Assembly (NCBI GenBank): GCA_963768185.1
Contig: CAVYGS010000005.1
Span: 1,240,001-1,304,000, forward strand
Direction of reading: 5' to 3'
DNA length: 64,000 nt
Source of the DNA: Palsa-461 sp963768185
Lineage (GTDB): Bacteria > Actinomycetota > Acidimicrobiia > Acidimicrobiales > RAAP-2
Shown here: one piece after another, positions 52,434-61,434 of the stretch
Numbering within the stretch: position 1 is the stretch's first letter
Layout: every line of letters starts with the position of its first letter
Program-made: the position numbers and the translations under genes
The notes under the pieces: model-generated
What the model was told of the DNA's origin: nothing
The model's input: only the letters and a program-made list of their open reading frames with translations
Database searches by the model: none

Positions 52434-53654
52434 TCATGGGATGAGCACCCTCACGTGACGCGACCGCGGCGGGCAGAGCAGGATCCCCCGGGCCTCGAAG
52501 TTCGACGCGTTGGCGAAGCCATAGGCCATGCGCTTCAGGACGCCGAGCTTGTTGTTCGTCCCTTCCATCTTCCCGTTGGACCACCGGCCCCCTTTGTGGA
52601 AGGCGAAGATCTCCGGCGCCCAATGGAGCAGGGTGTCGACCACCTTGTAGAACTCGGGCAGCGGGTCGTCTTGGTAGAGGTCGGCGAAGCGGCTCAGCGC
52701 TTCCATGGCCGCCTCTTCATCCTCGGCCATGTAGAGCCCGTGGAGCTCTTGGAGCATCCCCCAGGCTCGAGCCAGCTCGGCGTGGGTGGCGAAGACGGCC
52801 TCCAAACGTTCGGTCTCGGCGTCGGCCAAGCGGTCGGCCCGCCGCAGGGCCAGAAAGCGCGACCGGAACACCTCGGGATCGAAGGCCGGCTTCACATGGC
52901 CCCGAGGTTCTCGGCGCTGAAGCCGACGGCGCACCGCCACCAGGCCGGCCGCGAACCAACGGACCACGTGAAATCGGTCCAGCACGTGGGTGGCGTGTCC
53001 GAGGTGCTTGCGCACCGAGGCGGCATAGGACTCGGATCCGTCGGTGACCACCACCTGGACCGCCCTGCACCAGCGGTGGCCCTGGGCGACCAGGAAAGAG
53101 GACAGTGCCTGCTCGTTGCGGTGCTTGACCATGCCCAAGACCTCACCGGTCTCGCCGTTCACAAGCACGGTCACGTAACGGTGCCGGCGCCGCAGGGATG
53201 TCTCGTCCACGAGCAGCACCCGGCAACGGGTCTTGCGGCGGTGCTCTTGGATCAGCTTGGCCCGGGCCCGGACGAACGCCATCACGGTCCCCCAGGCGAT
53301 GCCGTGGCGGCTGGCCACCGCTCTGATCGTCATGACCCGGGCGTCGGTGACGAGTTGGCGAGCCAGGCGCCTCGTCAGGTGCCCTTCGACCTCGGGGTGC
53401 TCCTCGGTGTGGCGCTCGGCGCAGTTCTCGCACTCGAAGCGTCGGCGCTTCCACAACAGCGTCGTCCTGCGACCAGCGACGGGGAGATCGCGGATCCGCA
53501 CGGTTCTGGTCTCATGCACCTTGGAGGTCTTGAAGCCACACAACGGGCACTGGGCTCTCGTGTTGGTGGAACTGACCACCACGACCAGACGGTCCGGTTC
53601 GTCGACGCCGACCTCGTCGACACAGATCCCCCGCAGGTGCAGGCGGATCGTCAT
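52434..53654 (-). CDS. ISL3-family transposase, intact
   Basis: About 406 residues from MTIRLHLRGICVDEVG. The N-terminal zinc finger is AQCPLCGFKTSKVHETR with ECENCAERH. The DDE residues are in VLLVDETSLRRRHRY, VVVTDGSESYAAS and KMEGTNNKLGVLKRM, with VLDRFHVVRWFA between. It is on the opposite strand to the outer ISL3 gene that it interrupts. A longer start at 53702 is possible. Its stop codon lies within the CCCATGAAATTTTGG junction sequence. Confidence 0.9.
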   Translation of the reverse strand: MTIRLHLRGICVDEVGVDEPDRLVVVVSSTNTRAQCPLCGFKTSKVHETRTVRIRDLPVAGRRTTLLWKRRRFECENCAERHTEEHPEVEGHLTRRLARQLVTDARVMTIRAVASRHGIAWGTVMAFVRARAKLIQEHRRKTRCRVLLVDETSLRRRHRYVTVLVNGETGEVLGMVKHRNEQALSSFLVAQGHRWCRAVQVVVTDGSESYAASVRKHLGHATHVLDRFHVVRWFAAGLVAVRRRLQRREPRGHVKPAFDPEVFRSRFLALRRADRLADAETERLEAVFATHAELARAWGMLQELHGLYMAEDEEAAMEALSRFADLYQDDPLPEFYKVVDTLLHWAPEIFAFHKGGRWSNGKMEGTNNKLGVLKRMAYGFANASNFEARGILLCPPRSRHVRVLIP

Positions 53655-54136
53655 ACTGTCGGTTGCCACGGAGCCCCTCTCGCTCGGCTGTGTTCGCAAC
53701 ACCGAGGATGGAGGGGCTCCGTCGCGCGTAGGGGGATGGTCAGGCGGTCACGGCAGTGGGGGCGATGGGGTCAGTTCCCACGATTTCGCGCAGTCTCGAT
53801 CTTGAACCATCACCGCACCGGGGCGTCCAACGGCCCGACCGAAGGGCTCAACCTGTGCGTGAAGAAGATCAAGCGGGCCGGTCGGGGCTTCAAGTGCTTC
53901 AAACACTACCGGTTACGGGTGCTGCTCCACGCCGGTGGTGTCACCTGGCCTCAACGACCCCGACCACCAAGGATCAGAACCCGGTCTCCCCAGTCAAACG
54001 CGTAGCGCCTCTTAACCTCGATCCACCGATGAGGTGAGTGAAACGTAGGCCGCGTATCCGCGGAAAGTGCCTCCTGCGCTGGAAGAATTGCGGTGTTCGA
54101 CGTCGCAGTTCCCCAGCAGCAAAGGAGGCACTTTCG

Positions 54137-55462
54137 GTGAGTGCAGTATCGCGCGGGATCGACCGGATCGCGGTGACCTTCGACGAGCCATCACTGGTCG
54201 CCGATGCTGGTCTGATCGTGCCGGCGACCTTGATGGTTCGCCTCGGCCTGGAGTCCTTGGTGAACCAGATGGTGCAGCTGGGTGGTCGCGTCGGCGGCTC
54301 TCGTCCCGGACGCAAGGTGCTCACCTTGGTCACCGCGATCCTGGCCGGTGCCAGCCACATCGACCACGCCGATCGCCTCCGCGCCGGCGCGACTCAGCGT
54401 GTGCTCCCGTTCCGTGTCATGGCGCCGTCGACGCTCGGCACCTTCCTGCGCGCCTTCACCTTCGGGCACATCCGCCAGCTCGACGCGGTGATCGCAGAAT
54501 CGATCCGCCGGGCCTGGTCACTTGGGGCGGGCCCCGATGACTCTCCCATGACGATGGATCTCGATTCGACGATCTGCGAGGTCCACGGCAAGTTGAAGCA
54601 GGGCGCCGCCTATGGCTACACCCGCGTCCTCGGGTATCACCCGCTCATCGCCACCTGGGCCAAGACGGGCGAAGTGCTCCACGCCCGCTTGCGCAAAGGA
54701 TCCTCCCAGCGCGGCCACAAGCGATTCGTCTCCGAACTCATTGCCCGGGTGCGCCGGGCCGGAGCCAGCGGCGCGCTCACCTTGCGGACCGATGCCGGGT
54801 TCTTCTCCTACGCGCTCATCGACACCTTGGTGCGCCTGGGCGTGGCCTACTCCATTACGGTCAACATCAACGCCCAGGTCAGGACCTGTATCGAGGCCAT
54901 CGACGAGTCGGCGTGGCGCACCATCACCTATCCCGACGCCGGGGTGGCCCAGGTCGCCGAGACGACGTACAGCACCGGGGTGCGCGGCAAGCGACGCGAG
55001 CTGCGTCTCATCGTGCGCCGAAGCCGACTGGCCGATCCGGACCAGGCGTCCCTGTGGCCCGAGTGGCGTCACCACGCCTTTGTTACCGACACCGCATTCG
55101 ACACCGTCGAGGCCGATGTCTTCCACCGAGCCCATGCCGGCATCGAGCTCGCCATCCGTGACCTCAAAGAAGGAGCGGGGCTTGAGCACTGCCCCTCGGG
55201 CCACTTCTTCGCAAACGCGGCCTGGCTGGCCTGTGCCGTCCTCGCCCACAACCTCATCCGCTGGAGCGCGAAGCTCGGCGACGTCCATCCCGACGATCAA
55301 CTGACCGTGGCGCGCAGCGTGCGCACCCGCGTACTCGCCCTCCCGGGTCGCCTCGTCAATCGCAGCGGAGCCATCGTGCTGCGTCTCCCCGAGCGTTGGC
55401 CATGGGCGACCACCTTCACGCGGGCCCTCGAGCAGATTCGAGCCCTGCCCCTCCTGACGTGA
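54137..55462 (+). CDS. IS1380-family transposase
   Basis: A 441-residue DDE transposase: TMDLDSTICEVHG (first Asp), TLRTDAGFFSYALIDTL (second Asp) and RAHAGIELAIRDLKEG (Glu), with the family's LTLVTAILAGASHIDHADRL N-terminal block. The GTG at 54137 follows AAAGGAGG with good spacing, so the longer upstream reading is rejected. It is full length and in frame, hence probably functional. Confidence 0.92.
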   Translation: MSAVSRGIDRIAVTFDEPSLVADAGLIVPATLMVRLGLESLVNQMVQLGGRVGGSRPGRKVLTLVTAILAGASHIDHADRLRAGATQRVLPFRVMAPSTLGTFLRAFTFGHIRQLDAVIAESIRRAWSLGAGPDDSPMTMDLDSTICEVHGKLKQGAAYGYTRVLGYHPLIATWAKTGEVLHARLRKGSSQRGHKRFVSELIARVRRAGASGALTLRTDAGFFSYALIDTLVRLGVAYSITVNINAQVRTCIEAIDESAWRTITYPDAGVAQVAETTYSTGVRGKRRELRLIVRRSRLADPDQASLWPEWRHHAFVTDTAFDTVEADVFHRAHAGIELAIRDLKEGAGLEHCPSGHFFANAAWLACAVLAHNLIRWSAKLGDVHPDDQLTVARSVRTRVLALPGRLVNRSGAIVLRLPERWPWATTFTRALEQIRALPLLT

Positions 55463-55639
55463 AACGCGACACCGCGGACGGGCGCAGCCGAAGATGCTGT
55501 CCATGCGCTGACATCACATTCGGAGACAAGAACCCGTGCCCCTGCATGCCCGCACGAGGGTGCATCGTCTCCATCCCGACTACAACAGACGCAGCACAAC
55601 GTTCCAACTCGTCACAGCTGAAAATCGGTGGATCGAGGC

Positions 55640-57814
55640 TTAACGCTCGAGCGTGGTACGTGAAAAGGGAACTACTGGTAGGCGAATTGAACTTGGGTAA
55701 ATGCCGCCTGTATGCACATAGTTCCAGGCATTGTCATGATATGACCTTTCATAAGCACGTCGCGTCGGATGTCCGGTGACATCCAGTCGTCCACCCGGAC
55801 CTTCAATAGGGGTGATGTCCACACGGACGCGGTGGCCGCGACGTAAACGGGCAGTCGCCGCCATCAGTTCGACTTCGATCTCGACGATCTCGTCAGGCGA
55901 CCTCAACGGGAGCCGGTCTCCTCGAACATGCGTATGCCACGGGCGCTCGGCAGTGGAGCGAGCAGGATCGAGCTTTCGTTGCGATACTTTTATGCAGCCC
56001 GATGTCAGCGGTATCTGGACTCCGAGCGCTCGGACGGCGTAGGGGACTTCCTGGTCATCTTCGTCTATAACCCGGATCGCGACAAACACGTCCATGTCGA
56101 AGGACGTCGATGATACCCACAGTGTCGCTCCGAAATGTCCGGCCAGATCAATGTTGTCCGTAAGTGGGGCTGATAGGAATGACGACCCCGGCACAGGGCT
56201 GTTCGGATCGGCGCCCTTTGCGTCTGCCGAGTAACGCGCTGCTCGATGGACCTGGGTCGGCTCGGTGCGCAGCGATCCCTGATCACCGGTGGCGTCAGCC
56301 TCAAGAAAAACCCTGCGATACGACGTACCGGGAATGGGCCAGCTGGGTTCATCACGCCACTCAAATTCACCGTAACCGGTTCTCATGATTAGGCGAACAG
56401 GGGAGGGCTCGCAGCGCGGCTCGACACCCTTCAGAAATTGGTCGAAGAACGCCTCCTGGTCCGGAAGACAATCCTGGTACAGGAAAGAATAGTAATTGGC
56501 GTCGACGACGATTAGGCGCTTGTCACATGATGGTAGTTGCGCGAAGGCCTCGAATCCCGAGCGAGCGTGGATGAAGCTCGTTTGGCTGACCGCCATAAGG
56601 ACTGGTAGGTCCGTCCGTGAGAAATCGGCAGACAGCGGACCGGAACCACGGGGTCCGTAGAAATCAGAATCATCAAACGGATGATCACGCATCGCACCAA
56701 TAAGGTCGACAGCGTTGCCTCCGGGGCAACGCCCACGGGCGACGAGTCCGTCCCACCATTCCTGACGGTAACCTTCGTTGAAGATACCGCCCGGGTATGA
56801 GAGATCACGGTACGCATCAGCATCTCCCGCGAACGGCATGATCGCCTGCAGCGCGGGCGGGCGTAAGGCCGCAACGTTCCATTGTATCGTTGCGTTATAC
56901 GACGCTCCGTACAGTCCGACCTTCCCGTTGCTCCAAGGCTGGGTAGCTGCCCATTCGATAGCGTCGTAGTAATCCTCAGCCTCCTCTTGCGAAAATGGAT
57001 TTAGTGCACCTGGACTCTTTCCAACTCCCCGGCCATCGATTCTCATTAACACATAACCGCGAGGTACCCAGGTACTCGCATTTGCGCTAACGACATTCTC
57101 AGAGTAGCGAACAAGAGGAGGAAGATCAGACCGGTCGTCCTCGAACCACTTATCCTCGCGTTTTTCGGCACGCTCATAGTCTTGGTCACCGCAGATCACA
57201 CCAGTCCCAAATGCCTTGCCATAAATTCCCAGACGCATGATGACCGGAAAGCGACCCTCCTCGACAGGGCGGTACACGTCAGCGAGAAGATACGAGCCGT
57301 CACGGGTAGGCACCGCAACGTCGGTTATTTTCCTAATCCCTGCAATGGCGCGGCGTAAGTGGTTGCGGGCGGCTGCCGAGCTTCGGAATCGCAAGCCAAG
57401 TCGCGAGAGCAAATCCAGCACCACCGGGTCGCGGCCAAAAGCTTCCTCCGTCTGGTTGAAATCGATTTCCCTGTGAAGGGAGTCAACGACTGCCTCGACG
57501 GCAGGTCCGATTCTGACCAAGCCGCCCGTAGTCCAGTCAGTTCCAAAGCTCTGCACGAACCGGGCTAGGTTCGTGACCCGAGATCTTCTTAGCGACGACT
57601 GAGGAGCCTGCTCTTCTCCTGCCAAGTTAGCCACAGTGAGGCTCTGCGCTGCGACTGCCCTACCGAGGTCGAGTCCAGCAATAGAAAAGGTGATGCTCTC
57701 ACCTGGTCGGCAAACAAATCGCCCTTTCTCGTCGGTAACACCGCTGCCACTCGGCGATCTATAGCGCAGCCCTACCAGCGGCCCATCACGAAAACTCCCA
57801 GCCACCATACGCAT
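55640..57814 (-). CDS. CocE/NonD-family hydrolase (X-Pro dipeptidyl-peptidase fold) with N-terminal beta domain
   Basis: About 724 residues. Residues 200-480 are an S15-type alpha/beta hydrolase: VAVPTRDGSYLLADVYRP, RGYVLMRIDGRGVGKSPG and nucleophile elbow GLYGASYNATIQW. Residues 520-720 are the jelly-roll X-Pro C-terminal domain (GHFGATLWVSSTSFDMDVFV, DITPIEGPGGRLDVTGHP). The first 50 residues (GLRYRSPSGSGVTDEKGRF, CRPGESITFSI) form a small beta domain common in secreted proteins, although no signal peptide is seen. It hydrolyses an ester or amide. The stop codon is provided by the IS1380 repeat, so the last residues may be altered. The start is not certain. Confidence 0.85.
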   Translation of the reverse strand: MRMVAGSFRDGPLVGLRYRSPSGSGVTDEKGRFVCRPGESITFSIAGLDLGRAVAAQSLTVANLAGEEQAPQSSLRRSRVTNLARFVQSFGTDWTTGGLVRIGPAVEAVVDSLHREIDFNQTEEAFGRDPVVLDLLSRLGLRFRSSAAARNHLRRAIAGIRKITDVAVPTRDGSYLLADVYRPVEEGRFPVIMRLGIYGKAFGTGVICGDQDYERAEKREDKWFEDDRSDLPPLVRYSENVVSANASTWVPRGYVLMRIDGRGVGKSPGALNPFSQEEAEDYYDAIEWAATQPWSNGKVGLYGASYNATIQWNVAALRPPALQAIMPFAGDADAYRDLSYPGGIFNEGYRQEWWDGLVARGRCPGGNAVDLIGAMRDHPFDDSDFYGPRGSGPLSADFSRTDLPVLMAVSQTSFIHARSGFEAFAQLPSCDKRLIVVDANYYSFLYQDCLPDQEAFFDQFLKGVEPRCEPSPVRLIMRTGYGEFEWRDEPSWPIPGTSYRRVFLEADATGDQGSLRTEPTQVHRAARYSADAKGADPNSPVPGSSFLSAPLTDNIDLAGHFGATLWVSSTSFDMDVFVAIRVIDEDDQEVPYAVRALGVQIPLTSGCIKVSQRKLDPARSTAERPWHTHVRGDRLPLRSPDEIVEIEVELMAATARLRRGHRVRVDITPIEGPGGRLDVTGHPTRRAYERSYHDNAWNYVHTGGIYPSSIRLPVVPFSRTTLER

Positions 57815-57879
57815 GCCGATCAGTCGAGAATCAGAGCCAAGAAGTCCGAGGCACCATCGTTTCCGTGCCTCCACGTGTT

Positions 57880-58023
57880 AGGTGGCATGGCGGGTTCGGA
57901 TCCTGGGTGGTGATGGAGGCTGCTGGGGCTGACACCACCGGCATGGAGGAGCGCCCAGAGCACGCTGAGGCATTTGAGCCCCGATCGGCAGGCCTTCACC
58001 TTCACGCACAGGCAACGCGCCAC
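57880..58023 (-). pseudogene. Remnant of an ISL3 transposase C-terminus
   Basis: The minus strand encodes CLCVKVKACRSGLKCLSVLW then ALLHAGGVSPS, which aligns with CVKKIKRAGRGFKCFKHYRL then RVLLHAGGVTW of the ISL3 copy at 53798-54005. Only this piece is left, next to the CocE-like gene start. It is a scar of an earlier insertion or deletion. Confidence 0.65.
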
Positions 58024-58037
58024 CGGAACGCTAATTC

Positions 58038-58442
58038 CTAGGCGACGGCTTCAATCACACCGAATAACTCTGGAAAAGACGAAACGCTATCTCGAAACTG
58101 CATTTCCACACACATTCCGATGCGCAATCCTTCTGAGTCCTGGTTGCGATCCAATTGAACTACCATGTGAACTTCAGGATGCTCCGTTAGCTCAACAAGA
58201 AGAATCGTAAACGGGACGTCCGCAAAATCTGGATGAAATCTCTTGTACACAGTCGTCCAAGAATAGATACGACCTGTCGGAGACACATCCCTAAATTCGA
58301 ACTTGTCAGACTCGCATTTAGGGCAAAAAATTTTTGGCAACCCTGAGAGAGCATGGCACTCAAGACAAGTCTGAATCGTTAGCACTCCCTGCCGTGCATG
58401 CTCCCAATAGGGTCTATCCCAATCATTATCCTCTGGAATCAT
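58038..58442 (-). CDS. DUF35 / OB-fold zinc-ribbon protein
   Basis: A 134-residue protein. The N-terminal helix PYWEHARQGVLTIQTC is followed by a rubredoxin-like zinc ribbon (CLEC ... CPKC) and an OB-fold (GRIYSWTTVYKRFHPDF, PFTILLVELTEHPEVHMVVQ). This is the usual partner of thiolase-like SCP-x proteins, together forming acyl-CoA thiolase or aldolase complexes in sterol, lipid and aromatic side-chain breakdown. The thiolase-like gene lies 30 bp upstream, so the two are co-transcribed. Confidence 0.9.
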   Translation of the reverse strand: MIPEDNDWDRPYWEHARQGVLTIQTCLECHALSGLPKIFCPKCESDKFEFRDVSPTGRIYSWTTVYKRFHPDFADVPFTILLVELTEHPEVHMVVQLDRNQDSEGLRIGMCVEMQFRDSVSSFPELFGVIEAVA

Positions 58443-58472
58443 GTAATCCCCTCACCTGCTCGTTGCGAACAT

Positions 58473-59702
58473 TCATCCCGCCTGATTGCTTAGAATCAGG
58501 GCACTCGCGGGCATCGGTGCACCCGCCGTTACGAGGCAAGTCTGTGCATGTTCGATTTGTACATTTGCAGTACCTCGCAGCTGACTGACGCCCTCTTGAA
58601 TGAGATTCACTCCCTGAAAGTACCCTTCCGACAGATGCCCCCCAGACGTATTTATCGCAGGCCGTCCTTTCCCGCCTCTTAACCCGCCATCACTGATGAA
58701 GCCACCTGCCTCGCCGGGCTTGCAAAAGCCATAATTCTCCAGCTGAAGAACAACCGCAATCGTGAAGCAGTCGTATAGTTCGGCAACATCAATATCCTTG
58801 GGCTCTAGCCCGGCCTGCGCGTAAAGATCCTCAGCGCAAACGACGGCGGAGTTTCTACCAAGGCAGTCAGAGACGATCGCCGACATTAATGGGCCTTGCA
58901 TGTCCGGAGCTGTTGATTGACACGCGGCGCGCACGTATACAGGCGGCTGCCTCAAATCGGCGGCACGCTCTCGGGTTGTCACGAGAAGCGCAACGGCTCC
59001 ATCCGTCTGCAAGCAACAGTCAAACTTATGAAGGGGAGAACTAATCATGCTGCTATCAAAGTAATCGTCAAGTGTCAGTGGCACATCGTGCATCTGCGCT
59101 CTCGGATTCCGGTTCGCATTGCTCCGTGAGTGCACCGCGATTGCGCCCAACTCTTCTTGTCGCATCCCATATTCGTGCATATACCTACGCGCCACCAGGG
59201 CAAAGAGCTCTGTAGGGGCTGTGAGGCCCTGGGGAGCGATGAAACTCTCGAAGCCCGGATCATTCCCCCGCATCAGGTTATATGTGTCACTCGTACCGGG
59301 GCGTAGACCTGACCGGCCGTTAACTGATCGATAGCAAATTACAAAATCCGCGAGACCCGTAACAACGGCCGCCGCAGCGTGAGAAACCAGGGCGCAGCCC
59401 CCGCTTCCACCGAAATCTATACTGTCCCAGAATCGCAGGTTCTTGATGCCAAGATTGGCTGCAAGCCACCCCTCGGAACAACCGGTTTGATTTACCCCGA
59501 AACGTATGAGCCCATCGATCTCCGAGGCCCGCAAGCCGGCATCCGCCGCGCATGCACGAATCGCTTCCAAAGCGAGTCGCGCTTCGCTACGTCCAGAGCG
59601 GGTGGAGAATTCGGTTGCACCAATCCCAACTATTGCCGCTCCATCTCGGAGAAGCCCTGTTCTATTCATTGGGTAACTCTTCCTATTAGTTGTCCCGAAC
59701 AC
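58473..59702 (-). CDS. Thiolase-like lipid-transfer protein (SCP-x/acetyl-CoA acetyltransferase family)
   Basis: About 409 residues (398 if MNRTGLLRDG is the start). GAAIVGIGATEFSTRSGRSE, FWDSIDFGGSGGCALVSHAA, VAELYDCFTIAVVLQLENYG, and INTSGGHLSEGYFQGVN fit the thiolase-like family that pairs with DUF35 proteins. The region of the nucleophile Cys reads GGSGGCALV. With the DUF35 partner it could cleave or form a carbon-carbon bond on a CoA ester. It is in the A/T-richer segment. Confidence 0.88.
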   Translation of the reverse strand: MFGTTNRKSYPMNRTGLLRDGAAIVGIGATEFSTRSGRSEARLALEAIRACAADAGLRASEIDGLIRFGVNQTGCSEGWLAANLGIKNLRFWDSIDFGGSGGCALVSHAAAAVVTGLADFVICYRSVNGRSGLRPGTSDTYNLMRGNDPGFESFIAPQGLTAPTELFALVARRYMHEYGMRQEELGAIAVHSRSNANRNPRAQMHDVPLTLDDYFDSSMISSPLHKFDCCLQTDGAVALLVTTRERAADLRQPPVYVRAACQSTAPDMQGPLMSAIVSDCLGRNSAVVCAEDLYAQAGLEPKDIDVAELYDCFTIAVVLQLENYGFCKPGEAGGFISDGGLRGGKGRPAINTSGGHLSEGYFQGVNLIQEGVSQLRGTANVQIEHAQTCLVTAGAPMPASALILSNQAG

Positions 59703-59771
59703 ACGAACTGATTCATATACTTGTCTCCTGAGATACTGCTGTGAGTCCCAGCGCCCACCGGGTGACCTGAT

Positions 59772-61202
59772 TCAATCTCCCGAAAGCTTCACCTGCGCGA
59801 GGTTGCCGTTCTCCTCGATTACCGTTCCGAACGGCTCACTGAGACGCCGGAATAGGTCAAGTACTTCGTGCGCGTTGTCGCCTGTCGCCAGTACGGGGCG
59901 ACCCCGTTGCCCACGTGGTCGACCAAACCCTAAGTCGATGGGACGTAGCTGAATGTCGGAAAGCCTTCCGGCAGTGAATTCGACGATCGCGACCACGTCG
60001 CGCCAAAACGGAGGGTCTGCCGCGAAGCCCCGCCGTCCCTCCGTTAGCTCACGGCCTGCTCGAGTGTCGAAGAAATCAGCTGGAGTGGCAACCCAGGGGT
60101 TCTCGAATCGGGAGCGAATCATATTGTCCAACGGGACCCGCTCGATCGTGTCATTCTGAATTACAAAGTGCCCGATGCTGTAGAAAATTGGCTTACCCTT
60201 ATAGATCTCGATTCCACGATCACAGTGGGGGCCGTGACCGTGGACAACGTCCGCACCTGCATCGATCGCCGCATGAGCGACTGCCACCAAGAGATCCGAA
60301 GGCTCGTCATGTGTCGCTCCATCTTCGTGGCTGTGCACACTGAACACGACCAGATCCGCCTGACGCTTGGCATCGTGAATACGCTGCTGATTCTCCGCTA
60401 GGTCCCCTTCGTGGGGAATAAGGGCTATACCTGGACTGTCGCCGACGCGGAAGCGATTCCCGTCCGGAGCCGGGTACTGCCAAACCGACTGCAGATCAGC
60501 CATGTAGAACTCGCTTTCCGAGTCTTGCTCCGTCGAGAGTCCCCATGATTGGTCCATAAACGGGGGATGCGCGGTAAGAGGATCTCGCGCGGTTGAACCC
60601 GGTGCTGCGAAGAGCCCCTTTAGGCCAAAATCATCGCGGAACCGCCTCAGTGCCGTAAACACTTCGGGCGTGACGGTGTACGTTGTCGTGTACCGAATGA
60701 GGTTAGCCCCCGGACGACCATGCCCATCACGCCACCGATGCTGCGCCCGCATCACCGACGGCCCTGACGTAGTAGCGGACACCAGAGCCACACGGCCTGT
60801 CGGGGTGTCTAGGTACGCGGGTGCCACAGCATCGCCTAGGTTCCGCCCAGTCCCGGCGTGAGGCATGCCGTATCGATTGAGGTTAGCGATATTGGTGACC
60901 ACTCCCCCTTCACCAAAGTCATAGGCGTGATTGTTCGCTGCCGCGACCACACCTACGCCAAGAAATCGTAACTCCTCGACGATGTGGGGCGCAGCCCGCA
61001 TATAGGTTCCGCCCGGAGTCATCGCTGGGGGATTCTCGAAATCGTGAAAGAGCATTTCCGCATTAACAATCGCGAGATCTACATCGTGAAGCAACTCCAC
61101 CAGGCCGAGAAATTCTGGCTCCTGGAAGAGCGACATGCGCCGAGAGATCATCGCATCGCCCCCCAACGCCAGCCGACATGGTGCTATATCCGATCTATAC
61201 AC
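59772..61202 (-). CDS. CapA-family metallophosphatase-like protein 2
   Basis: A 476-residue member of the same family as 21520-22668 but longer. LALGGDAMISRRM, LAIVNAEMLFHDFENP, AAANNHAYDFGEGGV, VFSVHSHEDGATHDEP and VVHGHGPHCDRGIEIYKGKP supply the metal-binding residues. No signal peptide or anchor is evident. It lies between a thiolase-like gene and a Liv-type ABC gene, again a catabolic and not a capsule context. The large middle insertion (residues 150-290) is not present in the first copy. Confidence 0.83.
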   Translation of the reverse strand: MYRSDIAPCRLALGGDAMISRRMSLFQEPEFLGLVELLHDVDLAIVNAEMLFHDFENPPAMTPGGTYMRAAPHIVEELRFLGVGVVAAANNHAYDFGEGGVVTNIANLNRYGMPHAGTGRNLGDAVAPAYLDTPTGRVALVSATTSGPSVMRAQHRWRDGHGRPGANLIRYTTTYTVTPEVFTALRRFRDDFGLKGLFAAPGSTARDPLTAHPPFMDQSWGLSTEQDSESEFYMADLQSVWQYPAPDGNRFRVGDSPGIALIPHEGDLAENQQRIHDAKRQADLVVFSVHSHEDGATHDEPSDLLVAVAHAAIDAGADVVHGHGPHCDRGIEIYKGKPIFYSIGHFVIQNDTIERVPLDNMIRSRFENPWVATPADFFDTRAGRELTEGRRGFAADPPFWRDVVAIVEFTAGRLSDIQLRPIDLGFGRPRGQRGRPVLATGDNAHEVLDLFRRLSEPFGTVIEENGNLAQVKLSGD

Positions 61203-61434
61203 AGTCGCTCACTCCCCCATATTCTTTCTGACTTTGTCCGCACGAGCACTACCCCGCGCATCACAGGATGGCCCACTAACCATGCCGCCTCCTCTGAATT
61301 CCCAAACGCCATCCACACGACCCATTTACCCGCTCACAATCCGCGGAGCATCGAAGCGTTTGCGCCTTACCGTGCGACCGCGACGGCATCATGGAGCACA
61401 TTCACCCATCCTCGCCAAATGGCTCAACATCACC

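Larger units (their letters stand above)
50830..53797 (-). mobile_element. Nested ISL3-type insertion carrying two transposase genes
   Basis: The insertion is flanked by the direct repeat GATCTTGA (50822-50829 and 53798-53805) and lies within the outer ISL3 transposase gene. It contains a decayed ISL3 transposase (left) and an intact one (right), both on the minus strand. The left end begins GGCTCTTCAAAATTTCGGGT; an A/T-rich related end (CCAAAATTTCATGGG) occurs at the internal junction near 52425-52440. Whether this is one composite or two successive insertions is not settled. Confidence 0.75.
49722..54005 (+). pseudogene. ISL3-family transposase, split by a nested insertion
   Basis: The 5' part (49722-50829) encodes GCATCGVRAEAQDRVRVDIR (zinc-binding N-terminus), RAMGIDETSF, VVATDLAESYRAG and ADPFHVVRVGNRC. 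It stops making sense after WRTEIL. The missing end (53798-54005) encodes ILNHHRTGASNGPTEGLNL then CVKKIKRAGRGFKCFKHYRL, the conserved ISL3 C-terminus, in the matching frame. Removing the insertion and one copy of GATCTTGA restores one frame of about 440 residues. The plus-strand reading beyond 50829 is vector-like read-through into the nested element. Confidence 0.88.
49610..54009 (+). mobile_element. ISL3-family element (outer), interrupted
   Basis: Inverted repeats: 49610 onward GGCTCCTCGCGTTGAACTGG, and inward from 54009 GGCGCTACGCGTTTGACTGG, both continuing GGAG. The 8-bp target duplication TCTTAACC lies at 49602-49609 and 54010-54017, the size expected for ISL3. The element is split by a 2968-bp insertion at 50830-53797 with its own 8-bp duplication. 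Confidence 0.85.
49602..55644 (+). mobile_element. IS1380-family element, left tip split by an ISL3 insertion
   Basis: The right terminal repeat (55624-55644; inward GTTAAGCCTCGATCCACCGAT) matches CTTAACCTCGATCCACCGAT at 54011-54030. The outermost bases TCTTAACC at this left end are duplicated at 49602-49609, because an ISL3 element landed in the tip. The continuous body is 54010-55644 with an intact transposase. The right end lies inside the 3' end of the CocE-like gene and supplies its stop codon. Confidence 0.7.
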
